Source: Eunapius fragilis
Lineage: Eukaryota > Porifera > Demospongiae > Spongillida > Spongillidae
Assembly (NCBI GenBank): GCA_963681505.1
Contig: OY811988.1
Coordinates: 5,416,607 to 5,480,606, forward strand
Length of the DNA stretch: 64,000 nucleotides
Direction: 5' to 3'
Positions 34,338 to 46,900 of the stretch are shown here, in pieces. Under the pieces are notes generated by a model. It was not told where the DNA came from, did not search any database, and worked only from the letters and a program-made list of their open reading frames with translations. Numbering within the stretch: position 1 is the first letter of the stretch; every line of letters starts with the position of its first letter. The position numbers were made by a program, and so were the translations under genes.

Positions 34338-35045
34338 TGTTTCCTCTATTTTTTTATTATCATTTTTTTATCGATTATTAATACTGGCAAGTGGCCCCCC
34401 CCCCCCCCCCCCCGCTTCAATTACCGTCACGAGCAGACGCCCGCTTTTGTTTGGGATCACTTTAAGGAACGCGGGAGAATTCTAACTCGTCGTCTCGTTG
34501 TTTAGCTCTCCTCTTTTGTCTGCGCAATTCTAAATATACGTAAATGTCGCCATGGGAACGCTTCTATTTTACACTACGCATTACGTAATGATTACGTATG
34601 TCAGTTTTATGCTTTATTCATACATCTGATACCTGAAGATGGCCTTCCAGGAGATTCTAAAGCGATTGGTAAAATTGGCGCTCTTTAAAACCGTTCCTAT
34701 CCCGAGTTATGCTCACCCGAGAATTAGAAGAAGACGACGACGACCACGGAGAAGAATTGCCTGGGGACGAGGAAAAACACGAACTTTTTTGTTCTCTTAA
34801 AGCAAACAGTTTGAAGACGGGAACAAAACATTAAAATGACCGTCTTTGCCTTCTGGTTCGATAGCAACAAAGAGCAACACTATCCGTTTCTCGGTACGCG
34901 AGTTATACGCGAGTTATACGCGGGTCGCGTTTTTTTAATGATATTCACGACCCGGGTCAATTCCTATATAGGAACTACTATCGTAGTTCCCGATAAATTA
35001 TTTTTTACGCGACTATATGGAGAAAATGTCGTCCGAATATGTTCT
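34338..35045. repeat. Dispersed repeat family, copy B
   Basis: Starts TGTTTCCTCTATTTTTTTAT, includes a C-run (34397-34413), then the core shared with copies A and C. It carries an open frame from 34836 starting MTVFAFWFDSNKE and YPFLGTRVIR, which continues for 71 codons. Together with the MITE at 32487 it formed one unit before the retroelement inserted. Confidence 0.85.
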
Positions 35046-35123
35046 ATTTGAACACGAACCATTCATCACTACAAGTTGAATACATCTACCTAACAACATA
35101 TACAGTAATAACTTGAACAGCTA

Positions 35124-35404
35124 AACAAGTAATGAAAAACATTCTCTAACGAGAAAGTTGGTGGATATAGGAATTGGAGGCAAAGGTGGTGTAAAAAGGA
35201 GGGGAACAAGGTTTTGGGAAAAGGAAAATGAGACAATATTTACCACATGTAAATGTAACAGAACCAAAAGAAGTCCTAAATATAGGATTTTTGCCTCATT
35301 TTCCTTTTCTCAAAACCTTGTTCCCCTCCTTTTTACACCACCTTTGCCTCCAATTCCTATATCCCACCAACTTTTTCGTTAGAGAATGTTTTTCATTGCT
35401 TGTT
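35124..35404. mobile_element. Foldback MITE, copy 2
   Basis: Inverted arms of about 110 bp (AACATTCTCTAACGAGAAAG to CTTTTTCGTTAGAGAATGTT) around the same loop words as copy 1 (GTAAATGTAACAGAACCAAA). It is directly followed by repeat copy C, as copy 1 was by copy B before the retroelement insertion. Confidence 0.9.
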
Positions 35405-35451
35405 TCCTCTATTTTTTTATTATCATTTTTAAATATTAATACTGGCAAGTA

Positions 35452-35483
<32 letters not shown>

Positions 35484-36110
35484 CCGCTTTAATTACCGGA
35501 CGCCCACTTTTGTTTGGGATCACTGTACGGAATGCGGGAGAACTCTAACTCGTCGTCTCGACTTTGGAGGTATTCCTCTCATTGTTTAGCTCTCCTCTTT
35601 GTTGACGTGAAGGCATTTTGAAAGCATCGCTAGCCAAAAGTGGTGAACAAAACTGCTGTTTATAACGCTGCACAATTCTAAATATACGTAAATGTAGCCA
35701 TGGGAACGGTTAAACATAGCACTCCCTATTACGCAATGATTACGTATATCAGTTTTATGCTTTATTCATATATCTGATACCTGAAGATGTCCTTCCAGGA
35801 GATTCTAAAGTGATTGGTATAACTTGCGCTCTTTAAAACCATTGTTATACTCACCCGAGATGAAGAAGACGACGACGACGACGACGGAGAAGAATTGGCC
35901 TGGGGACGAGAACAAACACGAGCTTTTTTATTCTCTTAAAGCAAACAGTTTGAAGACTGGAACAAAACATTAAAATGACCGTCTTTGCCTTCTGGTTCGA
36001 TACTAACAAAGAGCTAAACTATCCGTTTCTTGGTACGCGAGTTATACGCGGGTCACGTTTTTGTAATGATTTCACGATCCGGGTCAACTATGCAGAACGG
36101 AAACATTTTA
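35400..36110. repeat. Dispersed repeat family, copy C
   Basis: Same order as copy B: TGTTTCCTCTATTTTTTTAT, a C-run (35452-35480), the core, a GACGAC track, then a frame from 35975 starting MTVFAFWFDTNKE and YPFLGTRVIR that runs 82 codons. Copies B and C with their MITEs look like a tandem duplication of about 1.06 kb (without the retroelement). Confidence 0.85.
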
Positions 36111-37298
36111 TCGAAGTGAACTTAGAGGAAAACTCTAATATCTGCAAATTCCTCCAACATATGAACAGGTACGCAGACAAATCTCCCGATGCGAGAAAAC
36201 TCAGCGGCGGATCCAAGATTTAGGGGGGTGGGGGGGGGCGGGGGTGGGGCGGAGCAGCCCTGGGGAGGGTGCGGGAGGGGGGCACCCCTCCCGCCCAGCC
36301 AGGGGGTATGGGGGGAGCGCTGTAAGCTCCTTCCATCCGCCCCAGAAGCCAACACTTTTTGCGTAGAAACCCCCCCCCCCTCCCCCCCCCCCCCCCCCCC
36401 CCCCCCAAAGAGTACGCAAAAACTGCACTAAAAAAAACATATCGAGGCTGGGGAGCCACAGATCAAGAGCGCTGCATGTTCAAAGCGCCGATAAATCGCC
36501 GCGATAATGTTCCAAACGCTTGGTTAATATCTATGGTAGTACTGAACTCACCGTTCATTCGTTTAGAAAATGCACTGGAAGCTCCCTCATTGGAGTCTGG
36601 AGCGGAACTCCAGCGACTTCGTTATATTTAAAAAAAAATTTATTGAATCCCTTCGAAAAAGGTTTGATTTGCTCTTTTTAAAAATTAGGTTGCAATGAAT
36701 TGTGTAATGCATTTGCTAGCTGCTCCCAATAAAAGAGCCAATTCATCTTTCGAGGATGCCATGCCACAAATGTTCTCTACCGTCACAGAAGCTCCAAGCC
36801 ATTATCGTTTAGATATACATCTGTAGAAAAGCTGAATGCACCTTGCTGCAAGCTTTTAGAGCAAAAAGGCAAACTGACCATTGCAACGTACTGTCAAATA
36901 GCATTACTCCACATTAGCCAAATTTTCTACTTGGATCTTTAGAGATGCGGGCGCTGTTGTTCATCTGTTCTACGTTTAGGAGATAGAGGGCCTGCATGAT
37001 TCTTTGTCGTTTTAACACTCGGTCACGTTCAATCCTTTCAAATCGTGCCACCATTGCATAGTTATGAAACTATCGGTTATGAATAATTGATGATCTATAC
37101 CCTCCCCCCCTCCCCCCCCCCCCCCCCCCCCCCCCCGCAAATCGGACATTTTGTCCCTGAGACCATCGAAAAATAATAAACTAAGCTTCTCACGCGCAGC
37201 GCACGTGAACGCTATTAAATTATATCATTTACGGCTCAAGCCACGCCCATCATAATAAAAGTGTTATGGCATCATGGACAAGGTCGACCCCGTTAGCC
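36111..37298. other. Intergenic with G/C runs, no firm gene
   Basis: G- and C-rich tracts lie at 36225-36330 and 36369-36406, and another C-run at 37105-37136. A minus-strand frame around 37060-36910 (MVARFERIERDRVLKRQRIM) is charged and helical but only about 50 codons and unsupported. Confidence 0.5.
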
Positions 37299-37897
37299 AT
37301 GCCCCGCGCCACGGGAGCGGCGAGCATGGAGATGTTGGAGGAAGACGCGGCTCAGTCGTTTGTTGCCTCCTCACTTACCCCAAGGCCCTACCCACCGCCC
37401 CTTAAAATGGACATAATACCGTAAGCTGTTAACATAATTGTTTGATGCGGTAATGTTTTACTACATGCGTTCTGACAGCTATTTATATATTTTTATTTTT
37501 ACAAAAGAGATGCTGTGAACACATTCACTTTGTTTTGTTTTGAACTTTAGCTTGATGAAATCACGTAGGCCTGTGTTGTCTGCGGTCGGTAATACGGGAG
37601 GGGGAGGGAGGGAGGGACGTATGTCGCTCGAATACATCCACAATAGGCCCTTTTCCTGGACAGGGCAGTCCTCTTTCCTCCATCTCGTACCTCCTCCTTC
37701 CCTCCATCTTCCCTCCATCTTCCCTGCATCTCTTCCCTCCAAGTTAGAGCATAAGGAACTCTACAAAGCGCTTGTCTGAACGACATGTATGTACATTACT
37801 CGTACAAGTTTTCTGATGTGAATAACTGGTTGTGACACACATACATGTTTTATGGCCTAACTGAGCACCTTACAAAGTTAAACTACATTGGACAAGT

Positions 37898-37934
<37 letters not shown>

Positions 37935-39260
37935 GGGGGGGGGAGAGGGGAGGGGAGGGAAGAGAGGGAGTGGGGTTCGACCCAACCCCCCACACACCCC
38001 TGTGATGGTAGTGCATGTGAGGAAGGGGGGAGGGAGAGGAAGAGGAAAGGGTAGAATAAGGAAGGATGGTTGGTGGCCAACTACGTAAATGCACAGACTT
38101 GTTCACCCTTGATCCCTCCCTCCTCCCACCCTCCTCCCACCCTCCTCCCTCCCTCCTCCCACCCTCCTCCCTCCCTTCCTCCCTCCCTCCATCAGCTGGT
38201 ACCATAACAACATTAGCCGTCATGTGGCCGAGAGTCTTCTTATGTCTACTGCAGAAGATGGTAGTTACCTGCTTAGAGATAGCAACAAAAATCCTGGGGA
38301 CTACACACTGTCAGTGAGGTAATGTAACAGCTCCTGGCAAGTATCCCTACCATCACCTCATCCCTACCATCACCTCATCCCTACCATTACCTCATCCCTA
38401 CCACCACCTCATCCCTACCATCACCTCATCCCTACCATTACCTCATCCCTACCATCACCTCATCCCTACCATTACCTCACCCTACCATCACCTCATCCCT
38501 ACCATTACCTCATCCCTACCACCACCTCATCCCTACCATCACCTCATCCCTACCATTACCTCATCGCTACCATCACCTCATCCCTACCATCACCTCATCC
38601 CTACCACCACCTCATCCCTACCATCACCTCATCCCTACCATTACCTCATCCCTACCACCACCTCATCCCTACCATCACCTCATCCCTACCATCACCTCAT
38701 CCCTACCATTACCTCATCCCTACCAACACCTCATCCCTACCACCACCTCATCCCTACCATCACCTCATCCCTACCACCACCTCATCCCTACCACCACCTC
38801 ATCCCTACCATCACCTCACCCCTACCATCACCTCATCCCTACCATCACCTCATCACCTCATCCCTACCATCACTTCCTCACTCTCTAACCTATATGTACA
38901 CATCACACACACCACATGCACACACACCACATGCACACACACCACATGCACACACACCACATGCACACACACCACACACACACCACATGCACACACACCA
39001 CATGTACACGCACCACACATGCACACACACTCAAGGGCCAAGAATGCTGTGAAACACTTCAATGTCCATTGGAACGGCAAGGAATTCTGTTTTGGATTCG
39101 GAAAATATTCCTCTATTGAATCCCTTCTGGAACACTTCGATGGCAAACCTGTGATTGGTGGGGAAGGAGGTACACCATACAACCAGAGCCCTCCTCCACA
39201 CATATGTGCCCCCTGAATGCATATGTGCCCCCTCCACACACACACACACACACACACACG

Positions 39261-39340
<80 letters not shown>

Positions 39341-42143
39341 TCCTTACAACTCTTAGGTACCCCTACCCACGCAATGTTGAAGAACCAGAGACGTACGACC
39401 ACATAAGAGTGCACGCTGAATTCGGTCAGGTCCCTGATGACCAGGATGCCGTCAAGCCTACAGTGTTCTCTGTGAGTGTGGGGGAGGTTGTGAGATATGG
39501 GGGAGGGTGGGTTATGTGGGGAGGTGTGTGCTGCAGGTTTGGTGGGTCTAAAATATGGCCTGGGGAGGAGGAACACTGGATAGTGTGGGGAGGAGGATTT
39601 TGGAGAAGAGGACTACGATGATGTATGGGCGGGGCATAGAGGAGGGGGAGGAGTTTCCTGCGGCTCATTCAAGTGACCTTTGGTCTTATTAGCCATCTTG
39701 TTTGTTACCATCCCCCTCTGATACCTCTTCCTTACCGTTAACCCCCGGGTCATTCCATATTCTGTGCGACTCGAGTTGGACGCTATGCTTTTTGGTGCAA
39801 ATACTCATATTTGTATGACCTAATATGAAAGTTAGTTTTGCCCAAAAAACTTAATAACGCAAACGGTTTGTGAAATACACCAGTCATGAATAATTAATTA
39901 TTTTCTACTCTGATGCTGATGAGTCATAACTCCCTCCTCACAGAACATGTATGGCTATTTTTGGCATCACATTGATGCTCTCTTAGTGTACAACCCAACT
40001 GTAATATGTGTTCATGGAGGAGGTGAAAGGGTTAAATAATAAATGTGTATATAGCACAGTTTCAATATTTAGGTCATTTCTAGAATGATACTATTTTTTA
40101 AAATTTTTACTAAACGAAAGCCATTCATTGTCTGTATGCATGTATTTACAAAATAAAAGGTATTAGCTACTTTTGGGAACTACAGAAAGTTAAACGCCAG
40201 ACGCCATTTAATTCACCTAACACTAATTAGAAGTAGATGTTTACAGCTGTCTCAAGTGCTATTACATCATACCATCCTCAGCTATTACATCATACCATCC
40301 TCAGCTATTACATCATACCATCCCCAGCTATTACATCATACCATCCTCAGCTATTACATCATACCATCCCCAGCTATTACATCATACCATCTTCAGCTAT
40401 TACATCACACCATCTTCAGCTATTACATCATACCATCCTCAGCTATTACATCATACCATCCCCAGCTATTACATCATACCATCCTCAGCTATTACATCAT
40501 ACCATCCTCAGCTATTACATCATACCATCTTCAGCTATTACATCACACCATCTTCAGCTATTACATCATACCATCCTCAGCTATTACATCATACCATCCC
40601 CAGCTATTACATCATACCATCCTCAGCTATTACATCATACCATCCCCAGCTATTACATCATACCATCCTCAGCTATTACATCATACCATCCTCAGCTATT
40701 ACATCATACCATCCCCAGCTATTACATCATACCATCCTCAGCTATTACATCATACCATCCTCAGCTATTACATCATACCATCCTCAACTATCACTACAAT
40801 TAGATGCAGTGTTAAAAAATAGATTTTTTTGGTGTAGTTGAAAGCGTGCATCGTTTAGAGGTATCAGAACGTGGTTCAGGTAAGTTTATACCATGGAAGC
40901 TGTTTCATTTTGATTGGAAGTAAACAGCAGTAACCAACCACAGATGAGCCGCCGGATGTACCGGCACCCTCAGCTGTTTGCTCTGGTGTACCTGGGACTC
41001 CATCAAAATGAAACAAACGTTCAGTTCTAGCCAGTATAAACGTTCAGTTCTAGCCAGTATAAACGCGCTTACACTTACCTGAACCACGTTCCCATAGCTC
41101 TAAATGATACACGTTTTCAAAAAATCAATTTTTTAACACTGTATCTAATTGTGGTGATAGCTGAGGATGGTATGATGTAATAGCTGAGGATGGTATGATG
41201 TAATAGCACTTGAGACAGCTGTAAACATTTATTATTTAACCTTTCACCCCCTCCATAAACACATATTATAGTTGGGTTGTACACTAAGAGAGCATCAATG
41301 TGATGCCAAAAATAGCCATACACGTTCTGTGAGGGGGGAGTTATGAATCATCAGAGTAGAAAATAATTAATTATTCATGACTGGTGCACCATCCCTCCCT
41401 CACCATCTTTCCTCACCATCCCCCTCACCATCTTTCCTTCACCAACCCCTCACCACCCCTCCCTCACCATCTCTCCCTCACCATTCCCCTCACCATTCCC
41501 CTCACCAACCCCTCGCCATCCCTCCCTCACCATCTCTCCCTCACCATCCCCCTCACCATCTCTCCCTCACCATCTCTCCCTCACCATCCCCCTCACCATC
41601 TCTCCCTCACCATCTCTCCCTCACCATCCCCTCACCATCTCTCCCTCACCATCCCTCCCTCACCATCTCTCCCTCACCATCCCTCCCTCACCATCCCTCC
41701 CTCACCATCCCCCGCACCATCTCTCCCTCACCATCCCTCCCTCACTTCTCTCCTGTAGATTGGATCTAAAGAAGGTTACTTGACTAAATTAGGCTATCAC
41801 AGAAAGGTGAGAGTTAGAATGTGTTCAGATCCCCTCTCCCTCCCCCTTCCCTCCCCTATCCCTCCTTCCCTCCCCTTGGAGAAGGGGAGGGAGGGAGAGG
41901 ATGTTGAAGTGTTCTCTTTCTATCTCTCACACAGAACTGGCTCACTAGGTGGTTTGTGCTATACAAGAATGAGCTCAAGTACTATAAGAACAGAGAGGTG
42001 AGGGAGACCATGGGGAGTGAGGGAGGGGGAGGGAACAGTGGTGGAGGTGAGAGGGATAGCCAAGGTTGCTACTCCATTCATTGTTACAATGTGCATTACA
42101 TTAATCCTCTCACTTCCTCTTTCACACACTCTCTCCCTCTCTA

Positions 42144-42194
<51 letters not shown>

Positions 42195-42195
42195 A

Positions 42196-42244
<49 letters not shown>

Positions 42245-42264
42245 CTCTCTCTCTCTCTATCTCC

Positions 42265-42328
<64 letters not shown>

Positions 42329-43028
42329 TCCCTCTCCCTCTCCTCTCTCTCCTACCCTTCATAGGAGAAGTTACCACTGAAGATCATAGATGTTTCTGAC
42401 ATCAAAGATGTGATGTTGGACAACACCCAGGGAAAAGACCACTGTTTTAAGTAAGGAGTGGTGGAAACTCTTATGTCATCTCTCTTACCCCCTCCCTCTC
42501 TACCTCTCCCTCCTCCCCTCCACACTCCTCATCTCTCCCTTCCCTCTTCACTCCTCATCTCTCCCTCCCCTTCATCTCTTCACTCCTCCCCAGACTTCTA
42601 ACCTCCAGTAGGACCTACTTCATGGTTGCCTCATCAGTCAAAGAGGCAGAGGAATGGATAGAGATACTGCAATGGAAGCTGGTACCCACCTTGTCCACCT
42701 TGTCTGTTTCCCCTCTTTTGACCACCTCCTGTGTGTGTACCAATGTAGGCAAAGCCCTAGTCCACTATTTCAATTTGATTAATGTCATGTTATTAATTCA
42801 CCTCCTAATTGATATCACACAGGATGCTACATAATCAAGATAGTGTAAATATGATGTATAACTATTTTTGTGTGCCTTAATTCTATCATCAGCGATAAAG
42901 GTGTTGATTTGTGTTTACTTTCATTTGCATTTTGATACTCGTACTTTCATTTCATTTTGATACTCGTACTTTCATTTATGTTCCAGAAACATAGCGGTAG
43001 TAAAGACGATGAAGTGGCAGAGAATTAA
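37299..43028 (+). CDS. DAPP1: DAPP1-like adaptor (SH2 + PH), complete, nine exons
   Basis: Exons: 37299-37420, 38196-38318, 39036-39169, 39338-39471, 41759-41806, 41935-41997, 42365-42450, 42594-42681, 42987-43028. They total 840 nt, or 279 residues, essentially the length of vertebrate DAPP1 (280). The SH2 domain runs from [15 protein letters not shown] (residue 42) through GSYLLRDS (phosphotyrosine-binding Arg68) to GKPVIGG. A tyrosine in EPETYDHIRVH (Tyr146) is at the place of the Src-family target in vertebrate DAPP1. The PH domain spans exons 5-8: [30 protein letters not shown], then EEWIEILQWKL. The basic residues in its first strands fit PI(3,4,5)P3/PI(3,4)P2 binding. It would act as a PI3K-dependent adaptor at the plasma membrane. 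An in-frame ATG at 37326 is an alternative start. Confidence 0.92.
37902..38880. repeat. G-run, purine tract and 17-bp minisatellite around DAPP1 copy 1 exon 2
   Basis: A G-run with few interruptions lies at 37899-37945 followed by GGGA repeats. A CCTCCCTCC tract precedes the exon 2 acceptor. After the exon a 17-bp unit ACCATCACCTCATCCCT (variants ATTACC, ACCACC) repeats about 30 times to 38870. Confidence 0.93.
39170..39337. repeat. Short intron made mostly of (CA)n
   Basis: The 168-bp intron between DAPP1 copy 1 exons 3 and 4 consists of a short GTACACC donor segment, two ATATGTGCCCCCT words and about 100 bp of (CA)n ending in the acceptor. The paralogue has no intron at this point. Confidence 0.9.
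39878..41386. mobile_element. 1.5-kb foldback element in DAPP1 copy 1 intron 4
   Basis: Both ends read CACCAGTCATGAATAATTAA inward, and similarity continues inward for hundreds of bases as an imperfect palindrome (shared words TTGATGCTCTCTTAGTGTAC, GAACGTGGTTCAGGTAAG, TTTCATTTTGAT). The left arm holds the expanded 23-bp minisatellite; the right arm holds only two units of it. No transposase was found. Confidence 0.88.
40256..40795. repeat. 23-bp minisatellite, about 23 copies
   Basis: Unit AGCTATTACATCATACCATC plus CTC, with CCC/TTC variants. It sits in the left arm of the foldback element; the inverted equivalent at about 41160-41206 has two copies. The 188-codon frames through it are artefacts. 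Confidence 0.95.
41390..42345. repeat. CCCTCACCATCT and (CT)n tracts in DAPP1 copy 1 introns
   Basis: A CCCTCCCTCACCATCTCT repeat fills 41393-41750 just before the exon 5 acceptor. (CT)n with CCTCTC interruptions fills 42120-42350 before the exon 7 acceptor. The latter intron (41998-42364) is absent from the paralogue. Confidence 0.93.
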
Positions 43029-43847
43029 ACGGTGTATGCAGTGACGTGTATGGGATGTGTTGTGTACTTGTATGTGTCAGTGTCAGATCGTGTGTGTCTG
43101 TGTGTGCGTGACGATGTTACCAGCGTGGACTACTACGTACATCTCACTCACCATTATACCATCCCTCCTCATATTTTTGTAAAAATGTGTTTATGTGTGT
43201 GCCTCCTTTGCTTTCCTTTCTCTCTGTCCGAGTGTGTTAAGTGAATTTTTTTTTTAGCTCTATGTAATGAAGGTCATCACAGGTGTCGTCATGCATGGGT
43301 GTGATATGTGATACACAGTGGGACATGTTCCTACCTATTCCTATAATTCTGGAGAGAGAGAGAGAGAGAGAGGTGACCAGACTAAATTTTTTTGGGGGCG
43401 GAGGGGGAGGGTCCCAGCAGAGGGACCACAGACTGATGTCTCAATCCCATTTACTGCTTCACTTGCTGACGAACGCGGAGCACACATTAGAGCGATAATT
43501 TGGAACAGTGGTGGATAAATTTTATGTTTGGTGACTGCCAAACGAATTAGTGAAAGGGGCTCGAGAAAAACTGGGAAAACAGAATTTACAATGAATTTTT
43601 GGCTTCCTCTAGCAATAAAAAAATAATATAAACACTGACCACACAACAACACAGGTGACAAGCATGCAGCAGTATCTGTAAAAACACACGTGAATGGAAC
43701 ACAGAGGACACAATGTGCAAATGTCTGTGAGGAGCGCTACTATGGGTTGTCAGGGCGACCGGAAAATGTTGATGTACTCAAGTTACCCTGTGTGGTGAGG
43801 GTGAGGTTAGGAGGTGATGATGTGACTGGGGAGAGGGGGAGGGGACA

Positions 43848-43886
<39 letters not shown>

Positions 43887-43908
43887 GAGGTTGAATCTTG
43901 GCCCTTAC
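43029..43908. other. Tail-to-tail intergenic region between the two DAPP1 copies
   Basis: It holds the 3' UTR of copy 1 and must hold the unresolved last exon of copy 2. Candidate minus acceptors are TTTTACAG (about 43677) and TTGCTAG (about 43609); both allow phase 0 but neither encodes a recognisable DAPP1 end. A (GA)n tract lies at 43352-43372 and (TG)n at 43848-43883. Confidence 0.5.
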
Positions 43909-46900
43909 CAGTTTCCAAGATAGCTTATCCACCCACTCATCCATCTCTTTCGCAGACTGCGCACACATTTGAAATGTCCGGTTTGGGGTAACCAGCCTGG
44001 ATGGGAAGGAGGCAGACTCACCCACATCAACGCACATGTATGTGTGCATACACACACACACACACACACACCATACCACCCCACACACACGCCATACCAC
44101 CCCACAAAACACAGAGCCTCCAAACACATACTGATATAACATAGATACTGATGTACACACACACAGATAGTTTTCTCACACATTTCGTAGTCACATAATG
44201 CAGATCTCGAATGTTATAAAGATTTGGTACGTTTATCAAACTGCTATGAATATTTTTTTAAATTTGAAGGGTTGAGGATTTTCTGACTGCACTAAGAGGT
44301 GTGCACCAGTCATATCCCTTCACTTCCATGTCCTTGTTAGGTTGCTTAACTATGTATACACATTTTATGGTGATCTCCGTGCCCACTGCGTTTAAACCAT
44401 AGGTGGTTTGGGTGCCCACTAATATAGACCCATACTATGTAATGGTCACGCTACTAGCAGTGACCGCATGGTACAAAAATAAGTCCTTAGCATACATTGT
44501 ACCTACTCCCGAGAGATGAATGATCGGGGCTTAAGACACTATTTCAGCCCCCTCTCCCTCCCCCCCCCCCCCCCCCCTTGCCTAGCCTTTGCATTAAAGA
44601 ACACGCCCACACTGAGATCTCTCAACAGAAGTAAATGCACATGCACTGCATGATAGTTTGGATTTACAATATATTTACTACTGTTCAAATGTGGTACAAA
44701 TGTGTATGTAAATATGGTATATGTGACATCAACACAGTAGTAAATATAAAGGATTCATTTACTATAGTGGAAATGTTACATATACAAAATATACTAACAC
44801 ATTTGAACAGTAGTAAATATATTGTAAATCCAAACTTTCATGCAGTGTTGTAGTCTCCATTGACCAGTGTGATGGTTCAGTCGGCCAGTACCTTCCCTCT
44901 TAAAGTACTGACATCCTGTTGTTGCCATACCCTCCACTCCTTACTGCAACCCAAGCCGAACGATCACCGAGTCCCCAGACCCCAATACATTTTAGCTCTG
45001 GTCCCCAGCATCTTTTAGCTCTGGTCCCCAGTCCCCAGCATCTTTTAGCTCTGGTCCCCAATGTTTTTGGCTTTCGAGCCATCCTTGCAACATGTGGCAT
45101 CCAACGTTCCCGTTACCATGAAGACACGGATCATGACATCGAGCTACTGAAATGACCAACGAAACGTACATGTGTGGTGTTCATGGTCTGTTCCATCTAC
45201 TGACGGGCACTGGGAGCATCTCATTAACTCAAGTGTTGATGCACACCATATCACCCTCCAATATTCTGGCACTATAAAATAAACCACCACAGGACTGAGA
45301 AGAGACCACGACATTTTCCACCAGAGTCCTGGTCACTTCAACGAGATATCCTTACAGACTGGCTATCCTAACAGTAGGTTACAAGCAAGAAGTTTGTGGT
45401 TGACTCAACAATTCCAGGACTACCTCTTTCCATGAAGTAACCACAAAGAGTAATAATCCATTCCCTTTCTGTCAGTCCCACAAAACTAGTCGCTGCCTTC
45501 TATTCCATAACATGTGAGTCCTTCCCCCCCCCCCCCTCCTCCCCTCAGCCTGCTTGGGAAGGAAATGCATTATCCCACTTTAATGGCTTAATGGCTGGTT
45601 CCTCTTCTACTTCAGCACACACACTGGTTCATGTGAGGGCAGTTCATTGTGCACTGGAGTATGAACAACATCCTCACCCTCCCACGTCTTCCAACATCCT
45701 CACCCTCCCACGTCTTCCAACATCCTCACCCTCCCACGTCTTCCAACATCCTCACCCTCCCACGTCTTCCAACACTGATGATGAACTGAGAGATTCCACC
45801 ACCATTCCTATATATGGCCACCATTCCTAGGTTCACAGGGCATAAATGTAAGCCATATATAGGAATGGTGGCCATATATAGGAATGGTGGCCATATATAG
45901 GAATGGTGGCCATATATAGGAATGGTGGCCATATATAGGAATGGTGGCCATATATGCAATTCATCCTTATAGCCTTTAGGTCCCGTGTAGCAACCCTTCT
46001 CCCTTCTTCGATGCTGTTTGCCTACATTGGCCTGCACTGTCATGATAGCAATGAAACATTCAGATATTTCAGAATGTGTACGCATTTCAGTTTGACCATT
46101 ACAATTGCAAGTTATCAATCCAGGTCAGCATAGCTTTTTTTTTTTGTCTGCAATCAACATAATATTTTATATTTTAACCTCTCTCTATTGTACTAATTAC
46201 CCAGACGATGAGGTGGGGAATAAAGGCTAATTAACCAGACGATGAGGTGGGGAATAAAGGCTAATTAACCAGACGATGAGGTGGAGAATAAAGGCTAATT
46301 AACCGGACGATGAGGTGGGGAATAAAGGCTTAATGTACTACTCTCAAAGCAACAGGATGAAGAGTATACATGTAGTGATAGCCACATTTATCATATCGTA
46401 GGGTAACTGGGGTTAATGTACGATTAAAACTTCCATGTCCACACACACACACACACATACACACACACACAAACATGCACACACACATTCACATGCACAC
46501 ACACACACACACACACACATGCACACACACACACACACACATGCTCACACACACACACACACACACACACAGTACCTAAAACAAAACTCCTTTGAAGGGT
46601 CCTTTTCAACCTTGGTAGCCTCACACAGGTTGATAATCCTCAGTGGGGAAGTAGAGTCTTCATTTTCATAATATCTCAGCTCATTCTTGTAAAGGACGAA
46701 CCATCTCCGCTTCCAGTTCTAGGTGTTGTCAAGGAGACGAGATAGGGTCATGTGATGATGTAAAGACTTACGTGTGTAAATTAGTGCGTTGCATGTGCAC
46801 ATGTGGGTGCACTTGTTGGTACAGTGTGTGCACATGTACGTGTGTGTATGTGGCACATCAATATGTGTACATGTGTGTACATCTGTGTACATGTGTGAAC

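Noticed and set aside
38341-38870. CRISPR-like regular repeats (also 51.1-53.1 and 58.0-59.5 kb)
   Set aside because: Head-to-tail tandem units with no unique spacers, in animal introns.
44919-45155. 78-codon plus frame with repeated QHLLALVP
   Set aside because: Arises from a short tandem repeat (CAGCATCTTTTAGCTCTGGT); no domain.
45810-45960. SRF CArG boxes in CCATATATAGG repeats
   Set aside because: The A/T core is seven bases, not six, so these are not proper CArG sites.
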